A stretch of 64,000 nt of DNA from an uncultured Croceitalea sp. (GCA_947494805.1 CANLWK010000004.1:186001-250000), one strand, 5' to 3'; positions 27,564-37,415 are shown, counted from the first letter of the stretch. Numbers and translations are program-made. Notes: generated by a model from the sequence alone, not told the origin.

Positions 27564-28490
27564 CTATTTGGCCTGCTGAAATTGTGAAGGAGGATATTTG
27601 TATATTTTTTTAAAGACTTTACTAAAAACAGGCAAATCGGTAAAGCCCAGCATCTGAGAAACCTCACTCACAGAATAACCCGCTTGAAGGTATTCTACAG
27701 ATTTTTTGACTTTTACCGTATTGATCAATTGATGCGGTGATTTACCAAAAACCACTTTGAAAGATTCAAAGAGATGATATTTTGATAGTGATGATGCCAA
27801 AGCCAAATCTTGTAACGAGATGCTTTCGGTCAAGTTGTCATTGATAAATTCATAGGCTACCAACAACCGCTTTAGTGTTTCTTCTCTGGTAGATTTCTTC
27901 TTGGCCTTAATCTTATTGGCCATTTTGTAAGCTTTGAATTGATCCGCATGTAACATGGCCAAAATCTCCATGCTCAATTCTTCTGCACACGACAGGGCAT
28001 ACTCATTTCCATTGCTTAAGTCATAAATCTGCTTTAGCAATCTTCCGGATCTGTAATCAACCGCCCTTAGGGCCTGCTCAAAAAAAGTTACACGGTCTGA
28101 GCTCATACCAAATGGATCGTCAAGCAATTCTTCAGATGCAGCTCGATTGAAGTAGTTGAACTGCCCCCTAAAGTCATCACATAGCACAATACTCAACACA
28201 TCAATACCCCCGCCAGCGTGATTTACGTATTCCCAGCCCTTTGATGGATTGATAACAATAAATTTATGGTCTTCTATTTTTAGGCGTCGACCTCCACAAT
28301 TGAATTCCCCACCCCCTTGATTAAAAAAGACTATTGAAAGATTACTGTCATCAAAACGGTAATTCAACAGTGGTGTGGTAAACCGCATCATATAATTCTG
28401 ATCTTTATCGAATATTGGCGGTTTTTCTGTATGAGCTTTTGAGAAATGGTCGTAATAACTGTTTTGATATCTTTTAGCTTGCAAACTCAC
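27564..28490 (-). CDS. AraC-family transcriptional regulator, soluble
   Basis: This 308-residue regulator has an N-terminal cupin-like sensing half (FFNQGGGEFNCGGRRLKIEDHKFIVINP) and a C-terminal AraC domain with two helix-turn-helices (ISLQDLALASSLSKYHLFESFK and YSVSEVSQMLGFTDLPVFSKVFKK). No membrane segment is present. It lies directly upstream of the LRR lipoprotein array on the same strand but 265 bases away, so it is a candidate regulator of the array. Its effector is unknown. Confidence 0.88.
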   Translation of the reverse strand: MSLQAKRYQNSYYDHFSKAHTEKPPIFDKDQNYMMRFTTPLLNYRFDDSNLSIVFFNQGGGEFNCGGRRLKIEDHKFIVINPSKGWEYVNHAGGGIDVLSIVLCDDFRGQFNYFNRAASEELLDDPFGMSSDRVTFFEQALRAVDYRSGRLLKQIYDLSNGNEYALSCAEELSMEILAMLHADQFKAYKMANKIKAKKKSTREETLKRLLVAYEFINDNLTESISLQDLALASSLSKYHLFESFKVVFGKSPHQLINTVKVKKSVEYLQAGYSVSEVSQMLGFTDLPVFSKVFKKIYKYPPSQFQQAK

Positions 28491-28882
28491 AATTTATTGG
28501 TTAATAAATGATTTTTGTAAATCAGGCTTTAAGGGAAAAAAGCGTTGATGTTTCACGATAAGGTAAGCACTTGAAACTTCTTTGGTGTTCCAATGACGCA
28601 ACCGTACAAAGTACTTGATGAAACACGGTTAAAAGGTCTCATTTTATCTGTTTTGAGACCAATTTTAAGAAGTAATCAAAGAAATTATGACTTTTTTAAG
28701 AAATGATGCCGACGCAACCAAAGTGACCAAAATTTGTCGTTGTGAAGAACAGGCATGGATTTTACATCATTGTAGTTATCTTAACCCAACGACCAATTCA
28801 ACCATTTTAAACAATAATAGTTACTATTGAAATGATGTTAATACCTTTGCTTTTTTTGACACCAAGATAAACTCAGCCGAAC
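28491..28882. other. Divergent intergenic region between two AraC-type genes
   Basis: These 392 bases separate two divergent AraC-family genes. I see no gene. A perfect -7 element for the right-hand gene lies at 28842-28849; no clear operator repeat was found. Confidence 0.5.
28842..28849 (+). promoter_or_regulatory. -7 element of the membrane AraC-type gene
   Basis: TACCTTTG matches TAnnTTTG exactly, 33 bases before the ATG at 28883. No good -33 box stands at the usual distance, which may mean activator dependence. Confidence 0.45.
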
Positions 28883-29998
28883 ATGGAACAGCATCGGGCG
28901 ATACAACTTTTGACATTGTTACTCTATCTGTTAGTAGTGATTTTTCCTTTCTTATTGTTGGCAATAGCATTATTCAAAAAAAACAAACAACGGCATGATA
29001 AGGTCCTCTTGGTATGGCTATGTGTCTATGCCTGTAACTCAATCATTGAAATCTTCAAAATGATCGATGTTGATATGAAAGCACCGTTCTTAGGTGATTT
29101 GAACAAGGCCTTACTGCTCTTAAACCTTTTCTTCTTTTGCATCTATGGCAAAAGCATTCTTTTACAAAGGCTGAAATGGGACAACATTCAGGCTGTCAGT
29201 ATCATGCCTTTTATGTTTTGGATAGTTTGGTGTTTGGGGCTTCACCTTAGCGACCAGTTGTTTGCCGACAAATTGATTGCCTATAGCTCTATTGAAGAAA
29301 AATACCCTGTATTGGTCATCTGTGCCAATATACTTTTCATAGTGATCATGGCCGGTATAGGTCTAAATATCTTACGTAAAAAACATGACCTTATCAACAG
29401 TGAAAACAAATTATATACTTTAAAACAGGCCGAAAACCTAAAACGTATTCTTGTTGTTTTGGCCCTTATTTACCTTTTGTCAGCATTTTGGGAGTACGCA
29501 CTAGCGCCATACCTAACCAATCCATCCCTTGAATCAACTTTTAGTATTTTTTTGTTGCTCTTTGTGTTGGCTCTAATGACACTTTTGGGTTTTCTACTTA
29601 TGCGGCAAAAAAGTATGTTTAAAAATGGGGGGGTAAATGAAAAAGTCAACGATGCAATTAAGCAATTGGCACAAAAAATTGATCAGTTAATGCATGCTAA
29701 AAAGCCTTTTTTAAATCCTGAGTTTTCCATATCACAGCTAGCCGTACTTACAGGAGAATCGCCTCAGAAAGTTTCTGAAGCCATTAAGTCAAATGCATAC
29801 GAAAACTTCTTTTCATTTGTCAATAAGCACAGAGTTGATAGAGCAAAGGCCCTTCTTCAAGATGCCAGTTTTGCCCAATACTCTATAGTATCAATAGGGT
29901 TAGAATCTGGATTCAATTCTAAAGCCACCTTTAATCGCGTTTTCAAAAACGAAACGGGAATGACACCTTCAGATTATATCAGCAGGGGCAGATCGTGA
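28883..29998 (+). CDS. Membrane-anchored AraC-family transcriptional regulator
   Basis: This 371-residue protein has about seven hydrophobic segments in its first 245 residues (for example LLTLLLYLLVVIFPFLLLAI and FSIFLLLFVLALMTLLGFLL). A cytoplasmic AraC domain occupies about residues 265-371, with helix-turn-helices FSISQLAVLTGESPQKVSEAI and YSIVSIGLESGFNSKATFNRVF. Such fused sensor-regulators are common in Flavobacteriaceae; the signal and regulon are unknown. It is divergent from the soluble AraC gene at 27564 and converges with the CPBP protease gene. Confidence 0.88.
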   Translation: MEQHRAIQLLTLLLYLLVVIFPFLLLAIALFKKNKQRHDKVLLVWLCVYACNSIIEIFKMIDVDMKAPFLGDLNKALLLLNLFFFCIYGKSILLQRLKWDNIQAVSIMPFMFWIVWCLGLHLSDQLFADKLIAYSSIEEKYPVLVICANILFIVIMAGIGLNILRKKHDLINSENKLYTLKQAENLKRILVVLALIYLLSAFWEYALAPYLTNPSLESTFSIFLLLFVLALMTLLGFLLMRQKSMFKNGGVNEKVNDAIKQLAQKIDQLMHAKKPFLNPEFSISQLAVLTGESPQKVSEAIKSNAYENFFSFVNKHRVDRAKALLQDASFAQYSIVSIGLESGFNSKATFNRVFKNETGMTPSDYISRGRS

Positions 29999-30031
29999 AA
30001 TCAAAGCAACCACAAATCTCTGTAGTTCTTT

Positions 30032-30811
30032 TCAATGCTTGACCAAAGGGTACTTTTTGGCCAAAAAGATACCGTAGATCAGACAAGGGAGAACTAAAAG
30101 CACTATTATAACAGCATTTTCAAACGACATGGCTTCCGTAGATTGTTCTTCGATTGGCCATCCAACACGATCTAGCTTGGCAACAAAATCAATTAGGGCA
30201 TGGGCGATAATCAATGGATAGATCCTTTTGACTATCAATAAAAGAAACCCGAACATCAATCCGATAAAAGTGGCAAAAAACACTTGTGAAAGTTCTCCAT
30301 ACAGTCCTTTATCGAATTTCAATATATGTATCAATCCAAAAAAAAGTGCACTTGCCAGAACAGAAAACACAACTCCCTTCTTGTTCTTACCGAAAAAACG
30401 AATCATCAAAGATTGTATAAAGCCTCTGATGCTCAATTCTTCAGCAAACCCTATGGACAGTGCGTAAATCGTAAACAATAATAAATTGGGCACAAATTTG
30501 TCTAAATCTATATCATCAGAAATCAAAACGTTTAACAATATCAAATAGACCACCGGAAAAATCAATAAATATTTTTTCTTTGCCTTTAAATCCTTGAGGC
30601 CAGCAAGCTTTTCGAGTTGGTTTTTACGGATAAAGAAATACGATAATGCAATCAGTAGTGCATTGATCACCAAACCCAATAGTGTGTGGGCCTTGTATGA
30701 GGTTATCTTATGTTCAATAAGTTCAGATGCTATAAATGACCTGAGGTATAAGACGAGAAAAAAAGCGAGCGCAAATATTAAAAATTGTTTCCAAAAAAGT
30801 GTTTTATTCAT
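30032..30811 (-). CDS. CPBP-family intramembrane metalloprotease
   Basis: This 259-residue integral membrane protein has about seven to eight hydrophobic segments. It carries the CPBP (Abi/CAAX protease and bacteriocin-processing) motifs in order: FAEELSIRGFIQSLM (Glu-Glu-x3-Arg), LFFGLIHIL (Phe-x3-His) and LIIAHALIDF (His-x3-Asp, where Asn is also common). All catalytic residues are present. Such proteins cleave membrane or prenylated substrates, or give bacteriocin self-immunity; nothing nearby identifies the substrate. It stands alone between an AraC-type gene and a long non-coding stretch. Confidence 0.88.
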   Translation of the reverse strand: MNKTLFWKQFLIFALAFFLVLYLRSFIASELIEHKITSYKAHTLLGLVINALLIALSYFFIRKNQLEKLAGLKDLKAKKKYLLIFPVVYLILLNVLISDDIDLDKFVPNLLLFTIYALSIGFAEELSIRGFIQSLMIRFFGKNKKGVVFSVLASALFFGLIHILKFDKGLYGELSQVFFATFIGLMFGFLLLIVKRIYPLIIAHALIDFVAKLDRVGWPIEEQSTEAMSFENAVIIVLLVLPCLIYGIFLAKKYPLVKH

Positions 30812-31720
30812 GGTTTATCGGTATTTAAGGTCATTAACTCGAGTATTCAACATATGATAATTCCGTTTGTTGGATAGACTTCCAAAGCTGCCTTTAGATC
30901 AATCAGGTTTTCAGGTTTTAAAGTCACAAGAGAGCTGACAAATTTAAACTGTAGTCGGGTCGGACACTTGTCAAAAATTAAATGTTTTATAGAACTCTGA
31001 GTGATTCTTAGTCAATTGCGCGTATTACTCTCTTTGAGCGTTCAAAATACAACTACAGCGAACCATTCAATTGTAACAAAACTCATAACCGGTCAAAAAC
31101 CCTCTACTTTATATGCTTAACTATCAAAATATGAAACCCCTAGGACTTGAAGGTTCCAAGGGTTCATTTAAACAACAACAATTAAGGTTTTATAGCTTTT
31201 AGAGCATTTAAGCACGGTCGACTAACGTATCGAATCAATTAAAATGAAAATTTATGATATAGAACTGCTTTAGCAAACTAACGGGCAATATCATTTTTTT
31301 AATGATTTAATGTTTTATTCCCTTTGAATTTTTAAATCGAAAGGTGAATAAAACTTTATTTTGGTTTCAATTCACATCGCCCTAGACCTGATGTTGAAAA
31401 GCGAGTAAGTGGCGTAAGCCATATCAGCAATAGAAATCTATTGCTGATAAAAGCAAACGTCACAATTCAAAATCACCATTTCTAAAATAGCTTAAAGTTG
31501 TCTTATCTAGAAGGCAAAAACAAGTGAGTGGGCAAAACAAATTACTGAAGTGTTATTAATGAGCAATAGACAGTGATGTTGTATTCAAAAAGGTTAGAAA
31601 GTCATCAAAAATACTTTTCACTTATATTTATCAAAGGCAATGTACAGCCTGTATTGTTATTTAATAATTAACATTGTAAGATTTGTACTGTACAACCGAC
31701 CTAAAATCAAGTACGCAACT
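30812..31720. other. Long intergenic stretch with one perfect hairpin
   Basis: About 900 AT-rich bases without a convincing gene. It holds the 28-base hairpin at 31422-31449 and an imperfect stem around 31132-31167 (GAAACCCC/AAGGGTTC). No tRNA, tmRNA or known riboswitch pattern was recognised. Confidence 0.5.
31422..31449. other. Perfect 12-base-pair hairpin
   Basis: TATCAGCAATAG and CTATTGCTGATA pair without mismatch around an AAAT loop. No T-tract follows on either strand, so it is not a standard terminator. It lies about 270 bases upstream of the next ATG. Confidence 0.5.
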
Positions 31721-32215
31721 ATGAAGAACTTTGCCATAATTTTTGTTTTACTATTGCAGCCTGCGCTTTTTTACGGACAGCAGATGACCTCAACCAAATT
31801 GATGGAAATCATTGAACGTGAAGCCGACAGCACCATTGTTCAAGGTAATAGTTTACAGTTTTCATTCAATGATGCCGTTTTAGTTTGCATATACGATGAA
31901 AATGCGAATCGCATGCGGATCATGACCCCTATCGTAAAACGTGAAGAGTTGGATGAGGAGGCACTTTTAAACACTTTGGTTGCCAACTTTCACTCTGCTC
32001 TTGATGTTAAATATGCGCTTAGTGATGAGATTATTTGGTCATTATACACGCATCCGCTCAGAGAGTTGACCGAAGCGCAACTTGTTGATGCCATTCAGCA
32101 GGTTTATGCAGCTGCCATAACCTTTGGCAATGGTTACTCAAGTACCAATCTTGTTTTTCCGGGCAATACAAAGCGAAAAGAAGAACCGAAGACCAAGATT
32201 CTTAAGAAGTTCTAG
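31721..32215 (+). CDS. Small exported protein of unknown function
   Basis: This 164-residue protein has a Sec signal peptide (MKNFAIIFVLLLQPALFYGQ, cut expected after YGQ or nearby). The mature part is one compact alpha/beta domain with SLQFSFNDAVLVCIYDENANRMRIMTPIV and EAQLVDAIQQVYAAAITFGNGYSSTNLVF. The overall pattern recalls small YbjN- or secretion-chaperone-like folds, but I would not assign a family. The open frame starts at 31640, and I use the ATG at 31721 because it opens the signal peptide. It converges with the plsC-like gene, six bases apart. Confidence 0.75.
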   Translation: MKNFAIIFVLLLQPALFYGQQMTSTKLMEIIEREADSTIVQGNSLQFSFNDAVLVCIYDENANRMRIMTPIVKREELDEEALLNTLVANFHSALDVKYALSDEIIWSLYTHPLRELTEAQLVDAIQQVYAAAITFGNGYSSTNLVFPGNTKRKEEPKTKILKKF

Positions 32216-32221
32216 TAGGGT

Positions 32222-32770
32222 TTAATCCCCAAAACTGTTTTCAGCAATCTTACCTTTTACCCCCTTGAAAAAAGCTCGTATTTTCCTAAAGTCCGAATTT
32301 ATATCTTCTGATGTATAAAAAGGTTCTGCTATAGTTACTGCCTTCTGTTGAAAATCAAAGGCAACCATTACAATGGGGACTCCCGCTTTTTTGGCAATAT
32401 AATAAAATCCTGTTTTTAACGCTTTCACCTTTTTTCGTGTACCCTCAGGTGCCAAACACAACCGAAACACCTCTCTTTGATTGTAGATATCAACTACGCT
32501 ATCGACTACATTACTGTTCTTTTGTCTATCAACAGGGGCACCGCCTGTGGCTCTAAAAAACCACCCGAAAGGTGGTTTGAACAAACTCTTTTTACCGACA
32601 TAGTTAATCTGTTCCCTAGCTATTGCGCGCACTAAAATTCCGATGATGAAATCCATCCAATGGGTATGCGGAATCACAATGACCACATACTTTTTTAAGT
32701 TCGGAAATTCCCCATGGAGTCCCCAGCCCATCAGCCTGTGGTAAATGAACTTTGCCAAATGATGTACCAT
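32222..32770 (-). CDS. 1-acyl-sn-glycerol-3-phosphate acyltransferase family protein
   Basis: This 182-residue PlsC/LPLAT-family acyltransferase has motif I HTHWMDF (His-x4-Asp), motif II-like FRATGGAPVDRQKN, and motif III APEGTRKK. It lacks a clear N-terminal membrane anchor and is shorter than typical PlsC (about 240 residues), matching small flavobacterial members of the family. Substrate preference cannot be read. It closes a minus-strand unit that includes Kdo/Kdo8N genes, so a role in lipid A or another envelope lipid is conceivable but unproven. Confidence 0.88.
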   Translation of the reverse strand: MVHHLAKFIYHRLMGWGLHGEFPNLKKYVVIVIPHTHWMDFIIGILVRAIAREQINYVGKKSLFKPPFGWFFRATGGAPVDRQKNSNVVDSVVDIYNQREVFRLCLAPEGTRKKVKALKTGFYYIAKKAGVPIVMVAFDFQQKAVTIAEPFYTSEDINSDFRKIRAFFKGVKGKIAENSFGD

Positions 32771-32808
32771 ACCATCCTCATTAAATCACCCCGACAACAT
32801 CTGGATGT

Positions 32809-33936
32809 TTATATTTTCAAATAAATCGATTGCAGTTTTTCTCTTGAAATGTTGTTTTTCCAATCTTTCCCCAAAGCATTTTCCCAAAGTGGTTCCATTG
32901 AAAGTGCTACCGTAATCATAGTGTCCATCTTATCTTGACCAAGATTGGTACAAATATGTGTAGGCAGTTCAATATCATGTTTATCCATCATTCTATGGAA
33001 CAGCGCAACGCCTTGTGGATAAAACTCTTGTAGGTGTTGAAATACAAGGCAATTGCCCAAACCATGTTTTGTACCCAAAACGTATGAAAGCCCATAGCTC
33101 ATAGCATGTGCTACACCTACTTGTGAATAGGCTATACTCATGCCACCGTGCCACGATGCCATCATCAGTTTCTCTTCTGCTATTTTGCTATCTAAATCTT
33201 CTAAAAAAACCTGTTTACAAAGCTCATAGGCCTTCTCTCCATAGCTTTCACTAAAGGCATTTAAATAAGTGCCTTTTAATGATTCAACACAATGGATAAA
33301 ACAGTCCATTCCCGTATAGAACCATTGATCCTTTGGCACAGTGGCCAATAAATCAGGATCGAGGATGACCTGGTCAAAGGTGGTATGGTCAGAGTTGATA
33401 CCAAGTTTTTTTTCAGGTCCCAATAAAACTGCAGTTCGTGAAACCTCAGCTCCTGTACCGCTAATTGTGGGCACTCCAACGTGGTATAAAGAAGGGCTGT
33501 TGACCAAATCCCAACCTTGATATTTTTCTGAATTACCCTTATTGCCCAACATTACGGCTACTGCTTTTGAAATATCTAAAAGGGTACCGCCGCCAATACC
33601 AACAATACCGGATGGCAGCTCATCAAAATCTGATTTAATTTTATGGACCAAAGCGTCTACCTGATTTGTTTTGGGTTCTTCATCTGCAGATATAAATATG
33701 ATTTGGTCATTGAACAACCACGGAATTCTTTCTTGTAATACACTTCCTTCAAAAAAATCATCGACCAGAAAAATAAATGGTGCGTCAGAATTTTTACGTT
33801 TCGGCAGCAATATATCGGCTAACTGACCGAAACTTCCACGGCCAAAGACAACCCTTGGAACCATGGGAAAGTTTCTGTATTCTGTCTTGTTTTTCAGAAC
33901 GTCGGGTTTTGTGTTTATGTTATTTTCAATCTTCAT
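32809..33936 (-). CDS. kdnB: Iron-containing alcohol dehydrogenase, KdnB-like (Kdo 8-oxidase)
   Basis: This 375-residue group III alcohol dehydrogenase contains GIGGGTLLDISKAVAVML for nucleotide binding and PTISGTGAEVSRTAVL. The metal-site histidines lie in GMDCFIHCVESL, VGVAHAMSYGL and GTKHGLGNCL. Overall phrasing (FPMVPRVVFGRGSFGQLADIL, YQGWDL, EFYPQGV) resembles KdnB of Shewanella, which oxidises the C8 hydroxyl of Kdo on the way to 8-amino-3,8-dideoxy-Kdo. The position beside kdsB supports this. The partner aminotransferase KdnA is not in the window. The HAD gene starts one base upstream of it. Confidence 0.82.
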   Translation of the reverse strand: MKIENNINTKPDVLKNKTEYRNFPMVPRVVFGRGSFGQLADILLPKRKNSDAPFIFLVDDFFEGSVLQERIPWLFNDQIIFISADEEPKTNQVDALVHKIKSDFDELPSGIVGIGGGTLLDISKAVAVMLGNKGNSEKYQGWDLVNSPSLYHVGVPTISGTGAEVSRTAVLLGPEKKLGINSDHTTFDQVILDPDLLATVPKDQWFYTGMDCFIHCVESLKGTYLNAFSESYGEKAYELCKQVFLEDLDSKIAEEKLMMASWHGGMSIAYSQVGVAHAMSYGLSYVLGTKHGLGNCLVFQHLQEFYPQGVALFHRMMDKHDIELPTHICTNLGQDKMDTMITVALSMEPLWENALGKDWKNNISREKLQSIYLKI

Positions 33937-33937
33937 T

Positions 33938-34642
33938 TCAGTTCAAATACTTCATAAGGTCACGTATCGATGCTAATTTTAAATGACCATTTTGTTTTTC
34001 TTCTTCATCAGAAACCATCTCATGTACCCAGGTTGTATGAAATGGTACATGTACAGCTTTTGCCCCAATGCTTATTAAAGGTATAACATCTGACTTCAAC
34101 GAATTCCCTACCATTAAAAACTCATTGATATCAATTTCAAGATGGGATAGCAAACTTTTATAGTTGGCCTCTTTTTTATCGCTCAATACTTCAACATGAC
34201 TAAAAAACTTGGATAAGCCAGATTTTTCAAGCTTTCGTTCTTGATCCAACAAATCACCTTTTGTCAATACAATCAATCGGTACTTTGTTTTTAACTGTTC
34301 AAGTACCTCTTCAACTCCATCAAGCAACTCAACAGGGTGATCTATCATTTGCTTTCCCAAATTCAATATTTCGACCAATACTCCATGAGAGACCTTTTGG
34401 TTCGACAGCTCTAAAGCTGATTCAATCATAGAAAGCATAAAACCCTTGATTCCATATCCGTAAAGTTCAAGATTCTTCATCTCCATTTTAAAGAGCTCTT
34501 GATCAATGGTATTCTTGGTCTCATACCCTTCCAAAAGTTCTGCGAACTTCTCTTCGGTTTCCCTAAAATAGGTCTCATTTACCCAAAGAGTGTCATCTGC
34601 ATCAAAACCTATGACTTTTATATTTTTAAAATCTATTTCCAT
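33938..34642 (-). CDS. HAD-superfamily hydrolase, YjjG/phosphoglycolate-phosphatase-like
   Basis: This 234-residue HAD phosphatase has motif [10 protein letters not shown] (two Asp), motif II VLTKGD, a Lys in the SDKKEAN region, and motif IV-like [18 protein letters not shown] helical cap sits between motifs I and II (about residues 20-100), unlike the cap-less KdsC that makes Kdo from Kdo-8-phosphate, so I do not call it KdsC. It overlaps kdsB by ten bases and precedes kdnB by one, so co-translation with the Kdo genes is likely. The substrate is unknown. Confidence 0.88.
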   Translation of the reverse strand: MEIDFKNIKVIGFDADDTLWVNETYFRETEEKFAELLEGYETKNTIDQELFKMEMKNLELYGYGIKGFMLSMIESALELSNQKVSHGVLVEILNLGKQMIDHPVELLDGVEEVLEQLKTKYRLIVLTKGDLLDQERKLEKSGLSKFFSHVEVLSDKKEANYKSLLSHLEIDINEFLMVGNSLKSDVIPLISIGAKAVHVPFHTTWVHEMVSDEEEKQNGHLKLASIRDLMKYLN

Positions 34643-35361
34643 GCTTTCTTGGCCCTTTCCAAATCTTCGGGAGTATCAATTTCGATTCCCGTTACATGGG
34701 TTTCGACCATTTTTATCTTTTTACCATATTCTAAAAACCGTATCGCCTCTATCTTCTCTGTTGCCTCTAACCTCAACATAGGTAATTGCTGAAAATCTTC
34801 AAGGGCTCTTTTTCTGAAGGCATAAATACCCTTATGTTTATAGTAAGTAGTATTCACACTTTTATCTCGAGGATACGGAATCACAGAACGAGAAAAGTAT
34901 AGTGCAAAATTTCTATTGTCAACAATTACTTTTACCGTATTTGCATTTGAAATTTCGTCCCAATCCGTTATCGGCGTCATCAATGAGGCCAAGTCAATCT
35001 CTTTTTCTGTATCGTACCTAAAAACTTCTATGACACCCTCTAGACTAACTTTATCGATAAAAGGCTCATCACCCTGAACATTTATTACAATATCGACATC
35101 CATAGGTGCAACAGCTTCTGCAATTCGGTCACTACCACTTTCGTGTTCTTCTTGACTCATCAGGGCCTTACCACCATTGTTGGTAATCAATGAAAAAATT
35201 ATTTCACTATCGGTCACGACATAAACATCATCAAACAACCCTGTTTCAACCACGGCTTCATAAGTTCTCAGTATGACCGGTTTGCCGTTCAGATCTTGCA
35301 TCAATTTCGCAGGAAAACGAGAGGCTTGATATCTTGCAGGTATCATTGAAATTATTCGCAC
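34633..35361 (-). CDS. kdsB: 3-deoxy-manno-octulosonate cytidylyltransferase
   Basis: This 242-residue enzyme activates Kdo (or Kdo8N) with CTP to the CMP sugar used in lipopolysaccharide core synthesis. It shows [22 protein letters not shown], the nucleotide-binding start, then [26 protein letters not shown] and the C-terminal [15 protein letters not shown]. The family is normally about 245-250 residues. It is the middle gene of a minus-strand unit, 22 bases after the DUF4126 gene, and its stop overlaps the start of the HAD gene. Confidence 0.95.
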   Translation of the reverse strand: MRIISMIPARYQASRFPAKLMQDLNGKPVILRTYEAVVETGLFDDVYVVTDSEIIFSLITNNGGKALMSQEEHESGSDRIAEAVAPMDVDIVINVQGDEPFIDKVSLEGVIEVFRYDTEKEIDLASLMTPITDWDEISNANTVKVIVDNRNFALYFSRSVIPYPRDKSVNTTYYKHKGIYAFRKRALEDFQQLPMLRLEATEKIEAIRFLEYGKKIKMVETHVTGIEIDTPEDLERAKKAWK

Positions 35362-35383
35362 TGTTCTTTTTTTATATGATTGG

Positions 35384-35950
35384 TTATTTGCGTTTTGGCC
35401 TAATCTTGCGATAGATACTGAAGATAAAAATCAATATGAGTATCACTAAAATTATTGCAATTGGGGGTACCAATATAGATGCGGTGGATACAGCTACCGC
35501 GGTGCCTGTTTCAACTGTTGAAACAATGGGGTTCGCCAAACCACCTGTCGTCGCCGAAGATGTCAATCTACCTGCGGCATTTGCCCCCTTTATTGCTGAA
35601 GCCGTGCCACCACCAGCTATAATGGCCAATGACCACGTTATCACTGGATCAAGGTCGGCAACGGTTGAGACCATAACGGCGGTACCGGCAATAGCGGCAA
35701 GCGGAATGGCAATACTGTCCAAAACATTATCAAACCAAGGAATAAAATAAGCAAAGACCTCAGCGATTGTCGCAACACCCAAAGTCAAAACGGCCGCCAG
35801 GCTACCGATCCACACCCAACTATCATTGAGTTGCCACACATTGAAATATGCCGCCAGGCTTAAGGCAAACAAAGGTAGAAAAACTCGAAATCCTGCTGAT
35901 GCCGAAAGGCCAATACCCAAAAAGATACTGATTATGGTCTCAGATGTCAT
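35384..35950 (-). CDS. DUF4126-family membrane protein
   Basis: This 188-residue protein has about five hydrophobic segments and the recognisable DUF4126 pattern: [23 protein letters not shown] at the start, a Gly/Ala/Thr-rich loop [24 protein letters not shown], and a C-terminal membrane helix followed by a basic tail (YRKIRPKRK). No function is established for the family. It sits between the helicase gene and kdsB in one unit. Confidence 0.85.
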   Translation of the reverse strand: MTSETIISIFLGIGLSASAGFRVFLPLFALSLAAYFNVWQLNDSWVWIGSLAAVLTLGVATIAEVFAYFIPWFDNVLDSIAIPLAAIAGTAVMVSTVADLDPVITWSLAIIAGGGTASAIKGANAAGRLTSSATTGGLANPIVSTVETGTAVAVSTASILVPPIAIILVILILIFIFSIYRKIRPKRK

Positions 35951-35975
35951 TTACTTCATTTTGATTAAAAATAGG

Positions 35976-37415
35976 TTATTCATTCTCAACAAAAAAATCG
36001 TTCTTAAAGCCAATGAGGTATAGCTTGTTCTTAGCTCTGGTAACCGCGGTGTACAACCATCTTAAATATTCTTTTTCAATACCATTCGGTAGATAGGGCT
36101 GTTCAACAAACACCGTATCCCATTGTCCCCCCTGTGATTTGTGACAAGTTATCGCATATGAAAATTTGACTTGCAGCGCATTGAAATATTTATTGTTCTT
36201 AACACCTAAAAAACGTTTGTACTTTGATTTTTCGTGGGCATAGTCTTTAGAAACCTCTTGATACAAACGGTTGCCATCATCATATGAAAGCGAAGGGGTC
36301 TCAGCTTTAATTGTATCTAAAAGCAATACTGTTTCAAAGGGCTTTTGGTTCGGGTAGTCTACCATTTGCACTTTGACCTCGGCAAACGCAAAACCGTACA
36401 ACTCTTTTATAGCAAATAGTTCTAAAATCTCAATAATGTCACCATTGGCAATAAAACCAGCCGCAGAAGTGGCCTTTAACCAAAAATAATTGTTCTTGAC
36501 CACCATCATGTAATCGCCCACGGCGATTTGATTATCGAGGTACAGAATGCGCTCCCTAATGTTTTCATTATAAAGGTTGGCCCGTTTATTTGATCTCACG
36601 ATTATTGCTGTCTCTTCCTTACCATTTTCAGTATAAGAGCTATCAATAGCCTCTTGTATTTCATGTCCGTCAATCAATCGAACGATATCTGTGAAGCCCT
36701 GCAAATGAAACTGAAACTCATCAAAAAACGCATTTTGCAATTGTTCTCTTAGATTGGTCGCATTGAACAGAATACCAGATTCGTTGGTTTGACGCATAAC
36801 TTCATCGAGCTCAATTGTAATTACATCCTTATTATAGTGAAGCTCTAGTTTATTTTCGTCAAGGGCCGGACTCAAATCTAGTTTTACCGGCGGCAATTGC
36901 GCAGTATCGCCTATAAGCACCAGCTTGCATTGATGGCCCGAATACACATAGTAGATAAGATCATCCAATAACGAGCCATTTTCAAAAAGCTTGGAATCTG
37001 AAGGGGAATCTGATATCATCGAAGCTTCATCAACTATAAAAATGGTGCTTCGATGTTTATTGGGTGCAAGAACAAATTGAACCCCGCCGCCAGACTGCTT
37101 CTTTGGAAAATATATCTTTTTATGAATGGTAAAAGATTCTGCACCTGAGTAGTTCGACATCACCTTTGCTGCACGACCTGTTGGCGCCAAAAGAACCGAC
37201 TTCATTTTCGCATTCCAAAGATTCTTGACCAAACTCCCAATTATGGTAGTCTTGCCCGTGCCTGCATAACCTTTGAGCAAAAACAGTTTTTCCTTTTCTT
37301 TTGAAAGAATGAAGTCACTCAATTTACTGAGCGTCATCTCTTGCAAAACCGTTGGTTCATGTGGAAACTTCTCTAGTAAAAGCTTAAGAAATTCTTGACT
37401 TTTCAGGTAGTTCAT
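35976..37415 (-). CDS. RecD-like superfamily 1 DNA helicase / AAA ATPase
   Basis: This 479-residue protein has Walker A KGYAGTGKTTIIGSLV (about residue 43), then APTGRAAKVMS (motif Ia), IFIVDEASMIS (Walker B) and LIGDTAQLPPV (motif III). UvrD-type C-terminal motifs follow: TCHKSQGGQWDTVFVEQ and YTAVTRAKNKLYLIG (motif VI). This order is that of RecD/Dda-type 5'-3' helicases without other RecBCD subunits nearby. It begins the minus-strand unit running to the plsC-like gene and is divergent from the gene at 37518. Confidence 0.9.
   Translation of the reverse strand: MNYLKSQEFLKLLLEKFPHEPTVLQEMTLSKLSDFILSKEKEKLFLLKGYAGTGKTTIIGSLVKNLWNAKMKSVLLAPTGRAAKVMSNYSGAESFTIHKKIYFPKKQSGGGVQFVLAPNKHRSTIFIVDEASMISDSPSDSKLFENGSLLDDLIYYVYSGHQCKLVLIGDTAQLPPVKLDLSPALDENKLELHYNKDVITIELDEVMRQTNESGILFNATNLREQLQNAFFDEFQFHLQGFTDIVRLIDGHEIQEAIDSSYTENGKEETAIIVRSNKRANLYNENIRERILYLDNQIAVGDYMMVVKNNYFWLKATSAAGFIANGDIIEILELFAIKELYGFAFAEVKVQMVDYPNQKPFETVLLLDTIKAETPSLSYDDGNRLYQEVSKDYAHEKSKYKRFLGVKNNKYFNALQVKFSYAITCHKSQGGQWDTVFVEQPYLPNGIEKEYLRWLYTAVTRAKNKLYLIGFKNDFFVENE

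Noticed and set aside
30812-31720. tmRNA, 6S RNA or tRNA in the long intergenic stretch
   Set aside because: No tRNA-like acceptor or TPsiC arm and no conserved core were found.
33938-34642. KdsC assignment for the HAD phosphatase
   Set aside because: It has an inserted cap domain and is longer than cap-less KdsC proteins.
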